Positions 24,545-32,832 of a stretch of 64,000 bases of DNA are shown here, one piece after another. Position numbers and translations under genes: made by a program. The stretch spans positions 1 through 64,000 of the forward strand of contig JAZRZP010000020.1 in the NCBI GenBank assembly GCA_045601425.1, read 5' to 3'. A model generated the notes under the pieces. The model saw nothing but the letters and a program-made list of their open reading frames with translations, had not been told where the DNA came from and made no database searches. Source of the DNA: UBA1219 sp045601425 (GTDB lineage Bacteria; Bacteroidota; Bacteroidia; Bacteroidales; P3). Each line of letters opens with the position of its first letter. Positions within the stretch are counted from its first letter, which is position 1.

Positions 24545-24898
24545 TTAGAATTTTAATCCACCTTCTCTGGCTGCATCAGCCAACGATTTAACACGACCGT
24601 GATATAAATAACCATTACGGTCAAATACTACGGTATTAATTCCTGCGGCTATTGCTCTTTCGGCTACTAACTTACCTACTTTAGCTGCCATTTCTATTTT
24701 TGTGCCACTCTTTTCAACGCCTTTTTCCAATGATGAGGCGGCTGTCAGTGTTACACCCTTTACATCGTCAATAACCTGTGCATATATTTCCTTGTTGCTT
24801 CTGAACACGGTCAATCTGGGAGCTTCTGTGGTTCCGCTGATTTTATGACGAATTCTATATTTTATTTTTGTTCTTCTTATATCTTTTTTCGTTGCCAT
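24545..24898 (-). CDS. rplR: 50S ribosomal protein L18
   Basis: A 117-aa 5S rRNA-binding protein: RLTVFRSNKEIYAQVIDD and VVFDRNGYLYHGRVKSLADAAREGGLKF are the conserved blocks. With L5 it anchors 5S rRNA in the central protuberance. It is 27 bp after rplF. Confidence 0.98.
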   Translation of the reverse strand: MATKKDIRRTKIKYRIRHKISGTTEAPRLTVFRSNKEIYAQVIDDVKGVTLTAASSLEKGVEKSGTKIEMAAKVGKLVAERAIAAGINTVVFDRNGYLYHGRVKSLADAAREGGLKF

Positions 24899-24925
24899 TA
24901 GTATGTGTTTTTTATGGTTCTTATA

Positions 24926-25486
24926 CTACTTAGCAGCAGCCTTGCCAGCTTTCTTACGTACGACTTCACCTTGGAAGCGGATACCTTTGCCTTTGTAAGG
25001 TTCAGGTTTACGCAACGAGCGTATTTTTGCTGCAACCTGACCGAGCAGTTGTTTGTCTGCCGATGTCATTATTATTAACGGATTCTTACCTTTTTCAGAA
25101 ACTGTTTCCACTTTTATTTCCTGCGGTAATTCGAAGAATATTGTGTGGGAATAACCAAGCGACATTTCCAAAACCTGGCCGTTTGCCTGTACTTTATATC
25201 CTACACCTATAACTTCCTGAGTTACCTTGAAACCAGTAGTCACACCTGTTACCATGTTTGCAATCAAAGCTCTGTACAAACCGTGCATTGCCTTGTGCTC
25301 CTTGGAATCGGATGCTCTGTTGAGGTTCAGTTGTCCGTTGTCTTTGTCAATTGTAACAGTTACACACGGGTCAACCTTCTGTGTCATCTGACCATTGGGA
25401 CCTTTTACTGTCACCACATTTTCGGGGGATACGGATATTTCCACACCCTGTGCTAATTTTATTGGTCTGTTTCCTATTCTTGACAT
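24926..25486 (-). CDS. rplF: 50S ribosomal protein L6
   Basis: A 186-aa protein with two L6 repeats; MSRIGNRPIKLAQGVEI starts the first and the second ends in RKPEPYKGKGIRFQGEVVRKKAGKAAAK, the L6 signature. It lies near the sarcin-ricin loop where GTPase factors bind. It is 21 bp after rpsH. Confidence 0.98.
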   Translation of the reverse strand: MSRIGNRPIKLAQGVEISVSPENVVTVKGPNGQMTQKVDPCVTVTIDKDNGQLNLNRASDSKEHKAMHGLYRALIANMVTGVTTGFKVTQEVIGVGYKVQANGQVLEMSLGYSHTIFFELPQEIKVETVSEKGKNPLIIMTSADKQLLGQVAAKIRSLRKPEPYKGKGIRFQGEVVRKKAGKAAAK

Positions 25487-25507
25487 TCTTATTTCTCCTC
25501 TGTTAAA

Positions 25508-25906
25508 TTAGCTTATATAACATAAAACTTCACCGCCAACGTTCAAGCTGCGAGCTTCCTTATCTGTCATCAAACCTTTTGATGTAGAGATGATTGCTAT
25601 TCCCAAGCCGTTCAATACTCTCGGCATTTGGTCTACTCCCACGTATTTTCTCAATCCCGGGCTACTAACGCGTGTAAGGTTAGATATTGCCGAAATCTTC
25701 GTTACGGGGTGGTATTTCAAAGCAATCTTTATCATTTGAGGTTTTGCATCTTCTTCAAATTTGTAGTTCAGAATATAACCTTTTTCGAAAAGGATTTTGG
25801 TCATTTCTTTCTTCAAATTCGATGCCGGTATTTCTACGACTCTATGTTTTGCCATTATAGCATTTCTCATACGAGTCAAATAATCTGCAATTGGATCTGT
25901 TACCAT
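25508..25906 (-). CDS. rpsH: 30S ribosomal protein S8
   Basis: A 132-aa primary assembly protein of the 30S body. MVTDPIADYLTRMRNAIMA at the start and GIAIISTSKGLMTDKEARSLNVGGEVLCYI at the end are diagnostic. In E. coli S8 represses the spc operon by binding the rplE leader; that is not tested here. It is 39 bp after rpsN. Confidence 0.98.
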   Translation of the reverse strand: MVTDPIADYLTRMRNAIMAKHRVVEIPASNLKKEMTKILFEKGYILNYKFEEDAKPQMIKIALKYHPVTKISAISNLTRVSSPGLRKYVGVDQMPRVLNGLGIAIISTSKGLMTDKEARSLNVGGEVLCYIS

Positions 25907-25945
25907 TTTCGTTATTTTTTAATGTTTAACGCTTATTTTAATTTA

Positions 25946-26245
25946 TTACCAGCTTGCTTTCTTTACGCCGGGGATCAGGCCCGATATTGCCATTTCACGG
26001 AAATTGATACGTGAAATACCGAACTGACGCATATATCCTTTGGGACGTCCGGTAAGTTTGCAACGATTGTGCAGACGTACTGGGAGTGCGTTTTTCGGTA
26101 ATTTCTGCAATGCTATAACAGCTGCTTCTACTTCTTCCGGGCTGCCTTTACGTACCTGTTCCTTCAATGCGGCTCTTTTTGCTGCATAATGGGCAACCAT
26201 TCTTTCTCTTTTGCGTTCTCTCGCTTTTATTGATTCTTTTGCCAT
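25946..26245 (-). CDS. rpsN: 30S ribosomal protein S14 (zinc-free long form)
   Basis: A 99-aa protein. MAKESIKARERKRERMVAHY and the C-terminal RCKLTGRPKGYMRQFGISRINFRE identify S14. It lacks the CxxC pairs of the short zinc form, having just one Cys, so it is the zinc-independent form. It follows rplE by 6 bp. Confidence 0.97.
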   Translation of the reverse strand: MAKESIKARERKRERMVAHYAAKRAALKEQVRKGSPEEVEAAVIALQKLPKNALPVRLHNRCKLTGRPKGYMRQFGISRINFREMAISGLIPGVKKASW

Positions 26246-26251
26246 TATTTC

Positions 26252-26809
26252 TTATTTTTGATTTTTAAATGGTAAACCAAATTCTTTTAACAACGACATT
26301 GCTTCCTTGTCGGTTCTGGCTGATGTTACAAATGTAATATCCATACCTTGGATGCGTGCTATCTTGTCAATGTCGATTTCAGGGAATATAATCTGTTCGG
26401 AAATACCGAATGTATAGTTTCCTCTTCCGTCGAAACCCTTATCATTGATACCTCTGAAGTCTCTGATACGGGGAATTGAAGCTGTGATAAGACGTTCCAA
26501 GAATTCGTACATTCTTTCGCCGCGCAATGTTACTCTGACTCCGATAGGCATTCCTCTTCTCAACTTGAAGTTCGAAATATCCTTTTTGGATTTCGTTGCA
26601 ACTGCTTTCTGACCGGCTATCAAGGTCATTTCCTCAACACCCTGGTCTATCACTTTCTTGTCAGCGATGGCTGCCTTGCCCAGACCTTGGTTCAAGGTTA
26701 TCTTAAGCAGACGCGGTACCTGCATGATAGTTTTGTAGCTATACTCTTTCATCAAAGAAGGAACGATTTCTTCCTTGTACTTTGTTTTTAATGTTGCTTG
26801 ATATTCCAT
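26252..26809 (-). CDS. rplE: 50S ribosomal protein L5
   Basis: A 185-aa 5S rRNA-binding protein. LKITLNQGLGKAAIADKKVID, LRRGMPIGVRVTLRGERMYEFL and DFRGINDKGFDGRGNYTFGI are the conserved blocks. Its ATG shares one base with the rplX stop, so the two are likely coupled in translation. Confidence 0.98.
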   Translation of the reverse strand: MEYQATLKTKYKEEIVPSLMKEYSYKTIMQVPRLLKITLNQGLGKAAIADKKVIDQGVEEMTLIAGQKAVATKSKKDISNFKLRRGMPIGVRVTLRGERMYEFLERLITASIPRIRDFRGINDKGFDGRGNYTFGISEQIIFPEIDIDKIARIQGMDITFVTSARTDKEAMSLLKEFGLPFKNQK

Positions 26810-27123
26810 TATTTAATTACCTCCCCTGATTTTTTAGAATAGCGAACTAATTTACCTGTTTTTTCATCAATTTTTCTACCTGTTCTTGTCGGCACATTGT
26901 TTTCAACAAGCATGAGGTTTGAAATATGAATAGGAGCTTCTTTTTCCACTATACCTCCCTGAGTGTTCTTGGCATTGGGTTTGGTATGTTTCTTTACCAT
27001 ATTTACTCCTTCTACGATGGCGCGATTCTTTTCGGGATACATTTTCAGCACTTTAGCGACAGCACCTTTGTCCTCGCCAGCTATCACCTTTACGGTATCC
27101 CCTTTCTTTACGTGCAATTTCAT
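26809..27123 (-). CDS. rplX: 50S ribosomal protein L24
   Basis: A 104-aa KOW-domain protein: HVKKGDTVKVIAGEDKGAVAKVL is the KOW motif, followed by VEGVNMVKKHTKP. It is an early assembly factor at the tunnel exit. It is 24 bp after rplN and overlaps rplE by one base. Confidence 0.98.
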   Translation of the reverse strand: MKLHVKKGDTVKVIAGEDKGAVAKVLKMYPEKNRAIVEGVNMVKKHTKPNAKNTQGGIVEKEAPIHISNLMLVENNVPTRTGRKIDEKTGKLVRYSKKSGEVIK

Positions 27124-27147
27124 ATCTTTTTACGTGTTTTTTTGCGT

Positions 27148-27516
27148 TTATAAAACTTCAGGAGCTAATGACACTATTTTCATAAATTGTTTTTCACGCA
27201 GCTCACGTGCTACCGGTCCGAAAATACGTGTTCCTCGCAATTCGTCGGCTGCAGTCAACAATACGCAAGCATTGTCGTCAAAGCGGATGTAAGAACCGTC
27301 CTGGCGTCTTACTTCCTTTTTCGTGCGAACTACAACAGCTTTTGAAACAGCTCCTTTCTTAATATTACCTGATGGTATGGCATCTTTTATTGCCACCACT
27401 ATTTTGTCGCCTAAAGAAGCATATCTTCTTTTAGTTCCGCCAAGTACTCTGATGCACAAAGCACTTTTTGCTCCACTATTATCGGCAACTACCAATCTTG
27501 TTTCTTGTTGTATCAT
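27148..27516 (-). CDS. rplN: 50S ribosomal protein L14
   Basis: A 122-aa protein at the subunit interface. MIQQETRLVVADNSGAKSALCI and GTRIFGPVARELREKQFMKIVSLAPEVL are standard. It starts 2 bp after the rpsQ stop. Confidence 0.98.
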   Translation of the reverse strand: MIQQETRLVVADNSGAKSALCIRVLGGTKRRYASLGDKIVVAIKDAIPSGNIKKGAVSKAVVVRTKKEVRRQDGSYIRFDDNACVLLTAADELRGTRIFGPVARELREKQFMKIVSLAPEVL

Positions 27517-27518
27517 AA

Positions 27519-27773
27519 CTATTTAGCTCTTTCTATTATTTCAACTAATCTCCAACATTTGTTTTTGCTCAATGGTCTTGTCTCCATTATTCTTACAGAA
27601 TCACCAATGTTGCATTCATTTTTTTCATCGTGAGCCATGAATTTGGTACTTTTCTTTACAAACTTCCCGTATTTCGGGTGTTTTACTTTTCGTTCTACCA
27701 AAACAACAATGGATTTATCCATTTTATTGCTCACAACAAGACCGATTCTTTCTTTTCTTAAATTTCTTTCCAT
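27519..27773 (-). CDS. rpsQ: 30S ribosomal protein S17
   Basis: An 84-aa OB-fold protein that binds 16S rRNA in the body. RIGLVVSNKMDKSIVVLVERKVKHPKYGKF and SKNKCWRLVEIIERAK are diagnostic. It lies between rpmC (30 bp) and rplN (2 bp). Confidence 0.98.
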   Translation of the reverse strand: MERNLRKERIGLVVSNKMDKSIVVLVERKVKHPKYGKFVKKSTKFMAHDEKNECNIGDSVRIMETRPLSKNKCWRLVEIIERAK

Positions 27774-27803
27774 CTCTTTGATTTGGATTAATCAGCCCGC
27801 TGC

Positions 27804-28007
27804 TTATTTGTTTTCTGCAAGTTCGCGTCGGCGAAGTTCAGTCAAACAACGTGCGATAATTTTTCTACTTTCTTTAATTTTATTTGGGTTTTCGATGGGA
27901 GATATTGCATGATTTATTTTCATTTTCTGCAACAGATCTCTTTCTACATCCAACCGTTCTTGAACTTCAGCAGTCGAAAGCTCTTTCAATACTAATTTAT
28001 TTTTCAT
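27804..28007 (-). CDS. rpmC: 50S ribosomal protein L29
   Basis: A 67-aa two-helix protein at the tunnel exit, next to the signal-recognition and trigger-factor docking site. LKELSTAEVQERLDVERDLLQKMKINHAIS and the IARCLTELRRREL end fit L29. It is 13 bp after rplP. Confidence 0.96.
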   Translation of the reverse strand: MKNKLVLKELSTAEVQERLDVERDLLQKMKINHAISPIENPNKIKESRKIIARCLTELRRRELAENK

Positions 28008-28020
28008 CTTTTTCTCTGTT

Positions 28021-28446
28021 TTAAGCTTCTTCTACATAATCCCTTTTAACAACAAATTTGGTCGTTATAGGCAATTTCTGTGCTGCCAGACGGAGAGCTT
28101 CCTTTGCAACTTCCATTGGAACGCCTTCTGCTTCGAACAGAATTGTTCCCGGCATTACTCTTGCAACGAAATATTCCGGAGCACCCTTACCCTTACCCAT
28201 ACGTACTTCGTTAGGCTTTTTGGTTATGGGTTTGTCCGGGAATATACGGATCCATATTTGTCCTTCACGTTTCATATGACGTGTTACCGCTTGACGTGCA
28301 GCCTCTATTTGTCTTCCCGTGATGAAACACGTTTCAAGGGACTTGATACCGAAAGTACCGAAGGAAAGTTCGTAACCTCTGTGGGCGTTTCCTTTGATTT
28401 TCCCTTTTTGCTGCTTTCTATATTTTGTTTTTTTCGGCTGTAACAT
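28021..28446 (-). CDS. rplP: 50S ribosomal protein L16
   Basis: A 141-aa protein contacting A-site tRNA. MLQPKKTKYRKQQKGKIKG at the start and RMGKGKGAPEYFVARVMPGTILFE near the end are diagnostic. It is 25 bp after rpsC. Confidence 0.98.
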   Translation of the reverse strand: MLQPKKTKYRKQQKGKIKGNAHRGYELSFGTFGIKSLETCFITGRQIEAARQAVTRHMKREGQIWIRIFPDKPITKKPNEVRMGKGKGAPEYFVARVMPGTILFEAEGVPMEVAKEALRLAAQKLPITTKFVVKRDYVEEA

Positions 28447-28471
28447 TGTTACTTTTCTTTAAATGAAATTT

Positions 28472-29212
28472 TTAACCTTTATTATTTCTTGTTCTTCTTG
28501 TACGGGCTGGAGCCGCTGTGCGCGGGCCGGCACTTCTTTTTTCTTTGGCCTGTATGCCGCCGACTGTTGAGGGAACGAGTTCACGTTTTCCGTATACGAT
28601 ACCTCTGCAGATCCAAACTTTAACGCCTATTCTACCGTATGTAGTGTGGGCTTCTGCCTGCGAGTAGTCGATATCTGCACGAAGGGTATGAAGCGGAGTT
28701 CTACCTTCCTTGTAGTGTTCGGTACGTGCCATTTCGGCGCCTCCTATACGGCCCGATACAGAAACCTTTATACCTTCTGCACCGATACGCATTGTCGAAG
28801 CGATGGCCATTTTTATTGCTCTTCTGTATTGTACACGGCCTTCAATCTGGCGTGCTATGTTTTGAGCAACCAAAACGGCATCCATTTCCGGACGTTTTAC
28901 TTCTGATACATTGATTTGGACTTCTTTTCCCGTCAGTTTCTTCAATTCTTCTTTCAAAGTATCGACATCGCTGCCGTTCTTGCCTATTACAAGACCCGGT
29001 TTTGCCGTACTGATGGTAACTGTCAGGAGCTTCAAAGTTCTTTCAATGTATATTTTTGATATACTGGCTTTTGCAAGGCGAACGTTGAGATAACGGCGTA
29101 TTTTGTCGTCTTCTACTATTTTCTGTTCGAATTTGCGGCCACCATACCAATTGGAATCCCATCCTCTTATGATTCCCAGTCTGTTTCCTATTGGGTTAGT
29201 TTTCTGTCCCAT
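28472..29212 (-). CDS. rpsC: 30S ribosomal protein S3
   Basis: A 246-aa protein at the mRNA entry channel. MGQKTNPIGNRLGIIRGWDSNWYGG starts it, a KH domain is marked by KPGLVIGKNGSDVDTLKEEL, and GRIGGAEMARTEHYKEGRTPLHTLRADIDY is the S3 signature. A basic tail follows. It is 21 bp after rplV. Confidence 0.98.
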   Translation of the reverse strand: MGQKTNPIGNRLGIIRGWDSNWYGGRKFEQKIVEDDKIRRYLNVRLAKASISKIYIERTLKLLTVTISTAKPGLVIGKNGSDVDTLKEELKKLTGKEVQINVSEVKRPEMDAVLVAQNIARQIEGRVQYRRAIKMAIASTMRIGAEGIKVSVSGRIGGAEMARTEHYKEGRTPLHTLRADIDYSQAEAHTTYGRIGVKVWICRGIVYGKRELVPSTVGGIQAKEKRSAGPRTAAPARTRRTRNNKG

Positions 29213-29233
29213 TCTTTTTTCTCTTTGAATTTA

Positions 29234-29677
29234 CTAATTTTGTTCTTGTACTTCCTGAGGAGTTTCAGTTTGAACGTTTTCTTCAGTTCTGTTGCCAAGT
29301 ACCATAGTGATATGGTTTGAGCGTTTTCTGATTCTGTATCCTCTTCCTTGTGGTGCTGTGCGCAAACGTTTCATTTGGCGGCCACCGTCAACCATTACGG
29401 TTTTAACGTAAAGTTTGTTGTCTTCCAATCTTTGGCCTTCATTTTTGGATTGCCAGTTAGCTATAGCTGACAATAAGAGTTTACGCATTTTCGGAGCAGA
29501 TTCTCTTGGACTGTATTGCAATACACCAAGGGCTTTATCTACATCTAAACCACGTATTAAATCGGCAACCAGACGAGTTTTTCTCGGCGAAGTAGGATTG
29601 TTCATCAACTTTGCCATGTAAACTGTTTTCTGGGCTTCTTTGCGTGCTTCGGCACTATTATGTTTTCTACGTCCCAT
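29234..29677 (-). CDS. rplV: 50S ribosomal protein L22
   Basis: A 147-aa protein whose long hairpin lines the exit tunnel. MNNPTSPRKTRLVADLIRGLDVDKAL and the hairpin region RLRTAPQGRGYRIRKRSNHITMVL are diagnostic. The C-terminal 20 residues (Glu/Gln/Thr-rich) extend beyond the usual core. It is 14 bp after rpsS. Confidence 0.98.
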   Translation of the reverse strand: MGRRKHNSAEARKEAQKTVYMAKLMNNPTSPRKTRLVADLIRGLDVDKALGVLQYSPRESAPKMRKLLLSAIANWQSKNEGQRLEDNKLYVKTVMVDGGRQMKRLRTAPQGRGYRIRKRSNHITMVLGNRTEENVQTETPQEVQEQN

Positions 29678-29691
29678 TTCTGCGAATTGTT

Positions 29692-29970
29692 TTATTTGTT
29701 ACCTTTATCTTTTTGTCCGGCGTGTCCGCGGAAAATTCTTGTGGGGGCAAATTCTCCCAATTTGTGTCCAACCATGTTTTCTGTCACATAAACCGGAATA
29801 AATTTATTTCCGTTATGAACTGCTATTGTTTGTCCTACAAAGTCGGGAGAGATCATAGATGCTCTTGACCATGTTTTGATGGTTGCTTTCTTGTTTGATT
29901 GAGCTGCCTCTATCACTCTTTTTTCCAATTTATGGAAAATGTACGGACCTTTTTTTAATGAACGACTCAT
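29692..29970 (-). CDS. rpsS: 30S ribosomal protein S19
   Basis: A 92-aa protein of the 30S head. MSRSLKKGPYIFHKLEKRV, TWSRASMISPDFVGQTIAVHNGNKF and MVGHKLGEFAPTRIFRGHAG are standard. It is 25 bp after rplB. Confidence 0.98.
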   Translation of the reverse strand: MSRSLKKGPYIFHKLEKRVIEAAQSNKKATIKTWSRASMISPDFVGQTIAVHNGNKFIPVYVTENMVGHKLGEFAPTRIFRGHAGQKDKGNK

Positions 29971-29995
29971 CTCTTTTCTTTTAATTTAATCGTTA

Positions 29996-30820
29996 TTATT
30001 TCTTTCTTCTTTCAATGATGTATTTAGTCGAAGCTTTCTTAGGAGCACGAGTCTTGTAACCCTTGGCTGGGATACCCTTGCGTGAACGCGGGTGTCCTCC
30101 GGCCTGACGGCCTTCACCACCACCCATCGGGTGATCTACTGGGTTCATTACTACGCCACGGGTACGTGGACGGCGACCTAACCATCTGCTGCGACCAGCT
30201 TTTCCTGATACTTCCAAATTGTGTTCGGCATTGGAAACGATTCCAACGGTTGCACGGCAAGACTGGAGGATAAGACGCATTTCACCCGAAGGCATTTTTA
30301 TCGCTGCGTATTTTCCGTCTCTTGACATGAGCTGTGCGTATGCACCGGCACTGCGGACCATTTTCGCACCCTGACCGGGACGCAATTCGATGTTATGTAT
30401 CAATGTTCCAAAAGGTATTTCACCTAATGGCAATGTGTTGCCGATTTCCGGGGCAACTCCGCTACCTGACATAACTGTCTGACCGACTTTCAATCCTTGG
30501 GGAGCCAAGATGTAGCGTTTTTCACCGTCGGCATAGAATACCAATGCTATGCGTGAAGTTCTGTTGGGGTCGTATTCAATGGTTTTTACAACTGCGGGTA
30601 TTGAATCTTTTTCTCTCTTGAAGTCGATAAAACGATACAATTTCTTATGACCGCCGCCAATGTAGCGCATGGTCATTTTACCCTGATTGTTTCTACCACC
30701 TGATTTACCATGACCCATAACCAGAGTCTTTTCTGGTTTGGACGCTGTGATATCGTCGAAAGTAACGACTACTTTATGACGCTGTCCCGGTGTTGTCGGT
30801 TTGAATTTTTTTAAAGCCAT
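29996..30820 (-). CDS. rplB: 50S ribosomal protein L2
   Basis: A 274-aa protein near the peptidyl transferase centre. NQGKMTMRYIGGGHKKLYRFIDF lies in the N-domain and NPVDHPMGGGEGRQAGGHPRS, with the conserved His close to the active site, in the C-domain. It is 8 bp after rplW. Confidence 0.98.
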   Translation of the reverse strand: MALKKFKPTTPGQRHKVVVTFDDITASKPEKTLVMGHGKSGGRNNQGKMTMRYIGGGHKKLYRFIDFKREKDSIPAVVKTIEYDPNRTSRIALVFYADGEKRYILAPQGLKVGQTVMSGSGVAPEIGNTLPLGEIPFGTLIHNIELRPGQGAKMVRSAGAYAQLMSRDGKYAAIKMPSGEMRLILQSCRATVGIVSNAEHNLEVSGKAGRSRWLGRRPRTRGVVMNPVDHPMGGGEGRQAGGHPRSRKGIPAKGYKTRAPKKASTKYIIERRKK

Positions 30821-30828
30821 CTCTCTTT

Positions 30829-31122
30829 TTAAATATTGCTAAAAAAGTCTATTGTATTTCCTTCTGCTAATGTTACTATCGCTTTCTTATAAGCGGCAGT
30901 CTTGCCGGTTATGAAGCCAGCTTTGGTGTAACGAGATTTTACCTTTCCGCTATAGTTGATGGTGTTTACGTCAACAACCTTAACGTTGTAAAATTTCTCT
31001 ACAGCATTTTTTATTTGAATTTTGTTCGCCCGTTTATCAACGACAAAACCGCAACGGTTTGACATCTTATCCGTTACTTTTGTCATTTTTTCACTTATCA
31101 GCGGTTTTACTATAATATTCAT
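30829..31122 (-). CDS. rplW: 50S ribosomal protein L23
   Basis: A 97-aa tunnel-exit protein that docks trigger factor. IIVKPLISEKMTKV, CGFVVDKRANKIQIKNAVEKFYNVKV and the following VDVNTINYSGK are diagnostic. It lies between rplD (34 bp) and rplB (8 bp). Confidence 0.97.
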   Translation of the reverse strand: MNIIVKPLISEKMTKVTDKMSNRCGFVVDKRANKIQIKNAVEKFYNVKVVDVNTINYSGKVKSRYTKAGFITGKTAAYKKAIVTLAEGNTIDFFSNI

Positions 31123-31156
31123 CGTGTTTCTTTTCTTTTATTTGTTCACAATTTAG

Positions 31157-31789
31157 TTATTTTACTGCCAAAATACGGGCAATTTCCGAAATTGCGCTTT
31201 CCGAAAGTACTAAACTTGATGCTGCCATAATGCCATAAGTATTTAACTCAGAAGCTTTTACAACATTTACATTTTGTAAGTTCCGGGCTGACAAAGATAC
31301 GAAATTATTTGGTTCTGCAAAAACAAAAAGTGATTTTTTTTCTGCAATTTTCAAATTATTAACGATTTCGATCATTTTTTTGGTTTTCGGTGCTTCCATC
31401 GAGAAGTCTTCAACAACCATGAGTGCATTTTCGATTGCTTTGTAAGTCAGTGCCGAACGACGTGCCAGACGTTTCAGTTTCAGGTTCAGTTTGAAACGGT
31501 AATCTCTGGGTTTGGGTCCGAACACTCTCGCACCGCCGACCAATACCGGCGAGTTGATATCACCACGACGGGCTCCGCCACCACCTTTCTGGCGACCGAG
31601 TTTGCGTGTAGATCCGCTTATTTCGCTTCTTTCTTTCGATTTGTGTGTACCCTGACGCTGGTTTGCCATGTATTGCTTGCAATCCAGATATATTGCGTGG
31701 TCGTTGGGTTTTATTGCGAAGATAGAATCGTCCAAAGTAACTGTTCTACCTGTTTCGCTGCCGTTGATATTATATACTTTTAACTCCAT
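31157..31789 (-). CDS. rplD: 50S ribosomal protein L4
   Basis: A 210-aa protein whose loop reaches the exit tunnel: RSEISGSTRKLGRQKGGGGARRGDINSPVLVGG is the loop, and GPKPRDYRFKLNLKLKRLARRSAL follows. In E. coli L4 autoregulates the S10 operon; no comparable leader was identified. The ATG lies inside the end of rplC (10-bp overlap), which implies coupled translation. Confidence 0.98.
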   Translation of the reverse strand: MELKVYNINGSETGRTVTLDDSIFAIKPNDHAIYLDCKQYMANQRQGTHKSKERSEISGSTRKLGRQKGGGGARRGDINSPVLVGGARVFGPKPRDYRFKLNLKLKRLARRSALTYKAIENALMVVEDFSMEAPKTKKMIEIVNNLKIAEKKSLFVFAEPNNFVSLSARNLQNVNVVKASELNTYGIMAASSLVLSESAISEIARILAVK

Positions 31790-32409
31790 CTTTCTAATTT
31801 TAAAATTGAACCTTTTGGTCCTGGTACGGATCCTTTTACTAATATCAAATTCTTTTCGGGGATAATCTTCACGATCTGAAGGTTTTGTACCTTGACGCGT
31901 TTTCCACCGGTACGTCCTGCCATGCGCAGACCTTTGAACAGGCGTGACGGGTAGGATGATGCTCCCACCGAACCCGGAGCTCTCAGACGGTCGTGCTGGC
32001 CGTGTGTAAGGTCACCTACACCGCTGAATCCGTGTCTTTTTACTACACCTTGGAAACCTTTACCTTTCGAGTTTCCTACTACATCGAGGAATTCGCCTTC
32101 TTCGAATACTGTTACGTCCAATATTTCACCGAATTTTTTCTTGTGACCTTCCTCGAAACGGGAGAATTCGGCCAAATAACGTTTTGGGGTAGTGTTTGCT
32201 TTTGCAAAATGCCCTTTCATTGGTTTTGTAGTGTGGCTTTCCTTCTTTTCTTCAAAAGCCAGCTGGATAGCTTCGTATCCGTCTTTTTCCAATGTCTTCA
32301 CTTGTGTTACAACACAAGGACCAGCTTCTATAACTGTGCACGGAAGTTGTTTTCCGTTGGCATCGAACAAACTGGTCATTCCAATTTTCTTTCCTAATAA
32401 TCCTGACAT
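31780..32409 (-). CDS. rplC: 50S ribosomal protein L3
   Basis: A 209-aa early-assembly protein. MSGLLGKKIGMTSLFDANG and the signature GVVKRHGFSGVGDLTHGQHDRLRAPGSVG are diagnostic. The 85-bp gap from rpsJ is longer than usual here. It overlaps rplD by 10 bp. Confidence 0.98.
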   Translation of the reverse strand: MSGLLGKKIGMTSLFDANGKQLPCTVIEAGPCVVTQVKTLEKDGYEAIQLAFEEKKESHTTKPMKGHFAKANTTPKRYLAEFSRFEEGHKKKFGEILDVTVFEEGEFLDVVGNSKGKGFQGVVKRHGFSGVGDLTHGQHDRLRAPGSVGASSYPSRLFKGLRMAGRTGGKRVKVQNLQIVKIIPEKNLILVKGSVPGPKGSILKLERWS

Positions 32410-32494
32410 TTTTTGTTTTTTTTACTTGTTTTTTCCTTGTCAGCTTGCTTGTCGTACATTGGCTGACGTTTCTTTACTTTCTTTTGCCGTAATA

Positions 32495-32800
32495 TCAGAC
32501 TTTGATTTCTACTTCTACGCCGCTCGGCAACTCGAGTTTCATCAGAGCATCAATAGTCTTCGATGAAGAGCTGTAGATGTCCATCAAGCGTTTGTAAGAA
32601 CTGAGTTCAAACTGTTCTCTTGATTTCTTGTTGACGAAAGTCGAACGGTTTACTGTAAAAATCTTTTTGTTGGTTGGCAGTGGTATGGGACCATTGACAA
32701 CTGCACCCGTCATTCTTACGGTTTTTACGATTTTTTCGGCTGATTTGTCAACCAAATTGTGATCGTAAGATTTCAATTTAATTCTAATTCTTTGACTCAC
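32495..32800 (-). CDS. rpsJ: 30S ribosomal protein S10
   Basis: A 101-aa protein of the 30S head that also acts as NusE in transcription antitermination. RIRIKLKSYDHNLVDKSAEKIV and the HxxSREQFEL-type segment (here NKKSREQFELSSYKRLMDI) identify it. The start codon is GTG (32800), at the family N-terminus MSQRIRIKLKSYDH. It follows fusA directly (32 bp); there is no tuf gene between them. Confidence 0.97.
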   Translation of the reverse strand: MSQRIRIKLKSYDHNLVDKSAEKIVKTVRMTGAVVNGPIPLPTNKKIFTVNRSTFVNKKSREQFELSSYKRLMDIYSSSSKTIDALMKLELPSGVEVEIKV

Positions 32801-32832
32801 GGTTTTGTTTATTTATAAATCGTTTATTTAAT

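Noticed and set aside
32801..32832. Possible deletion of tuf between fusA and rpsJ
   Set aside because: The fusA-rpsJ junction without tuf is, as far as I know, normal in Bacteroidota; not a novelty.
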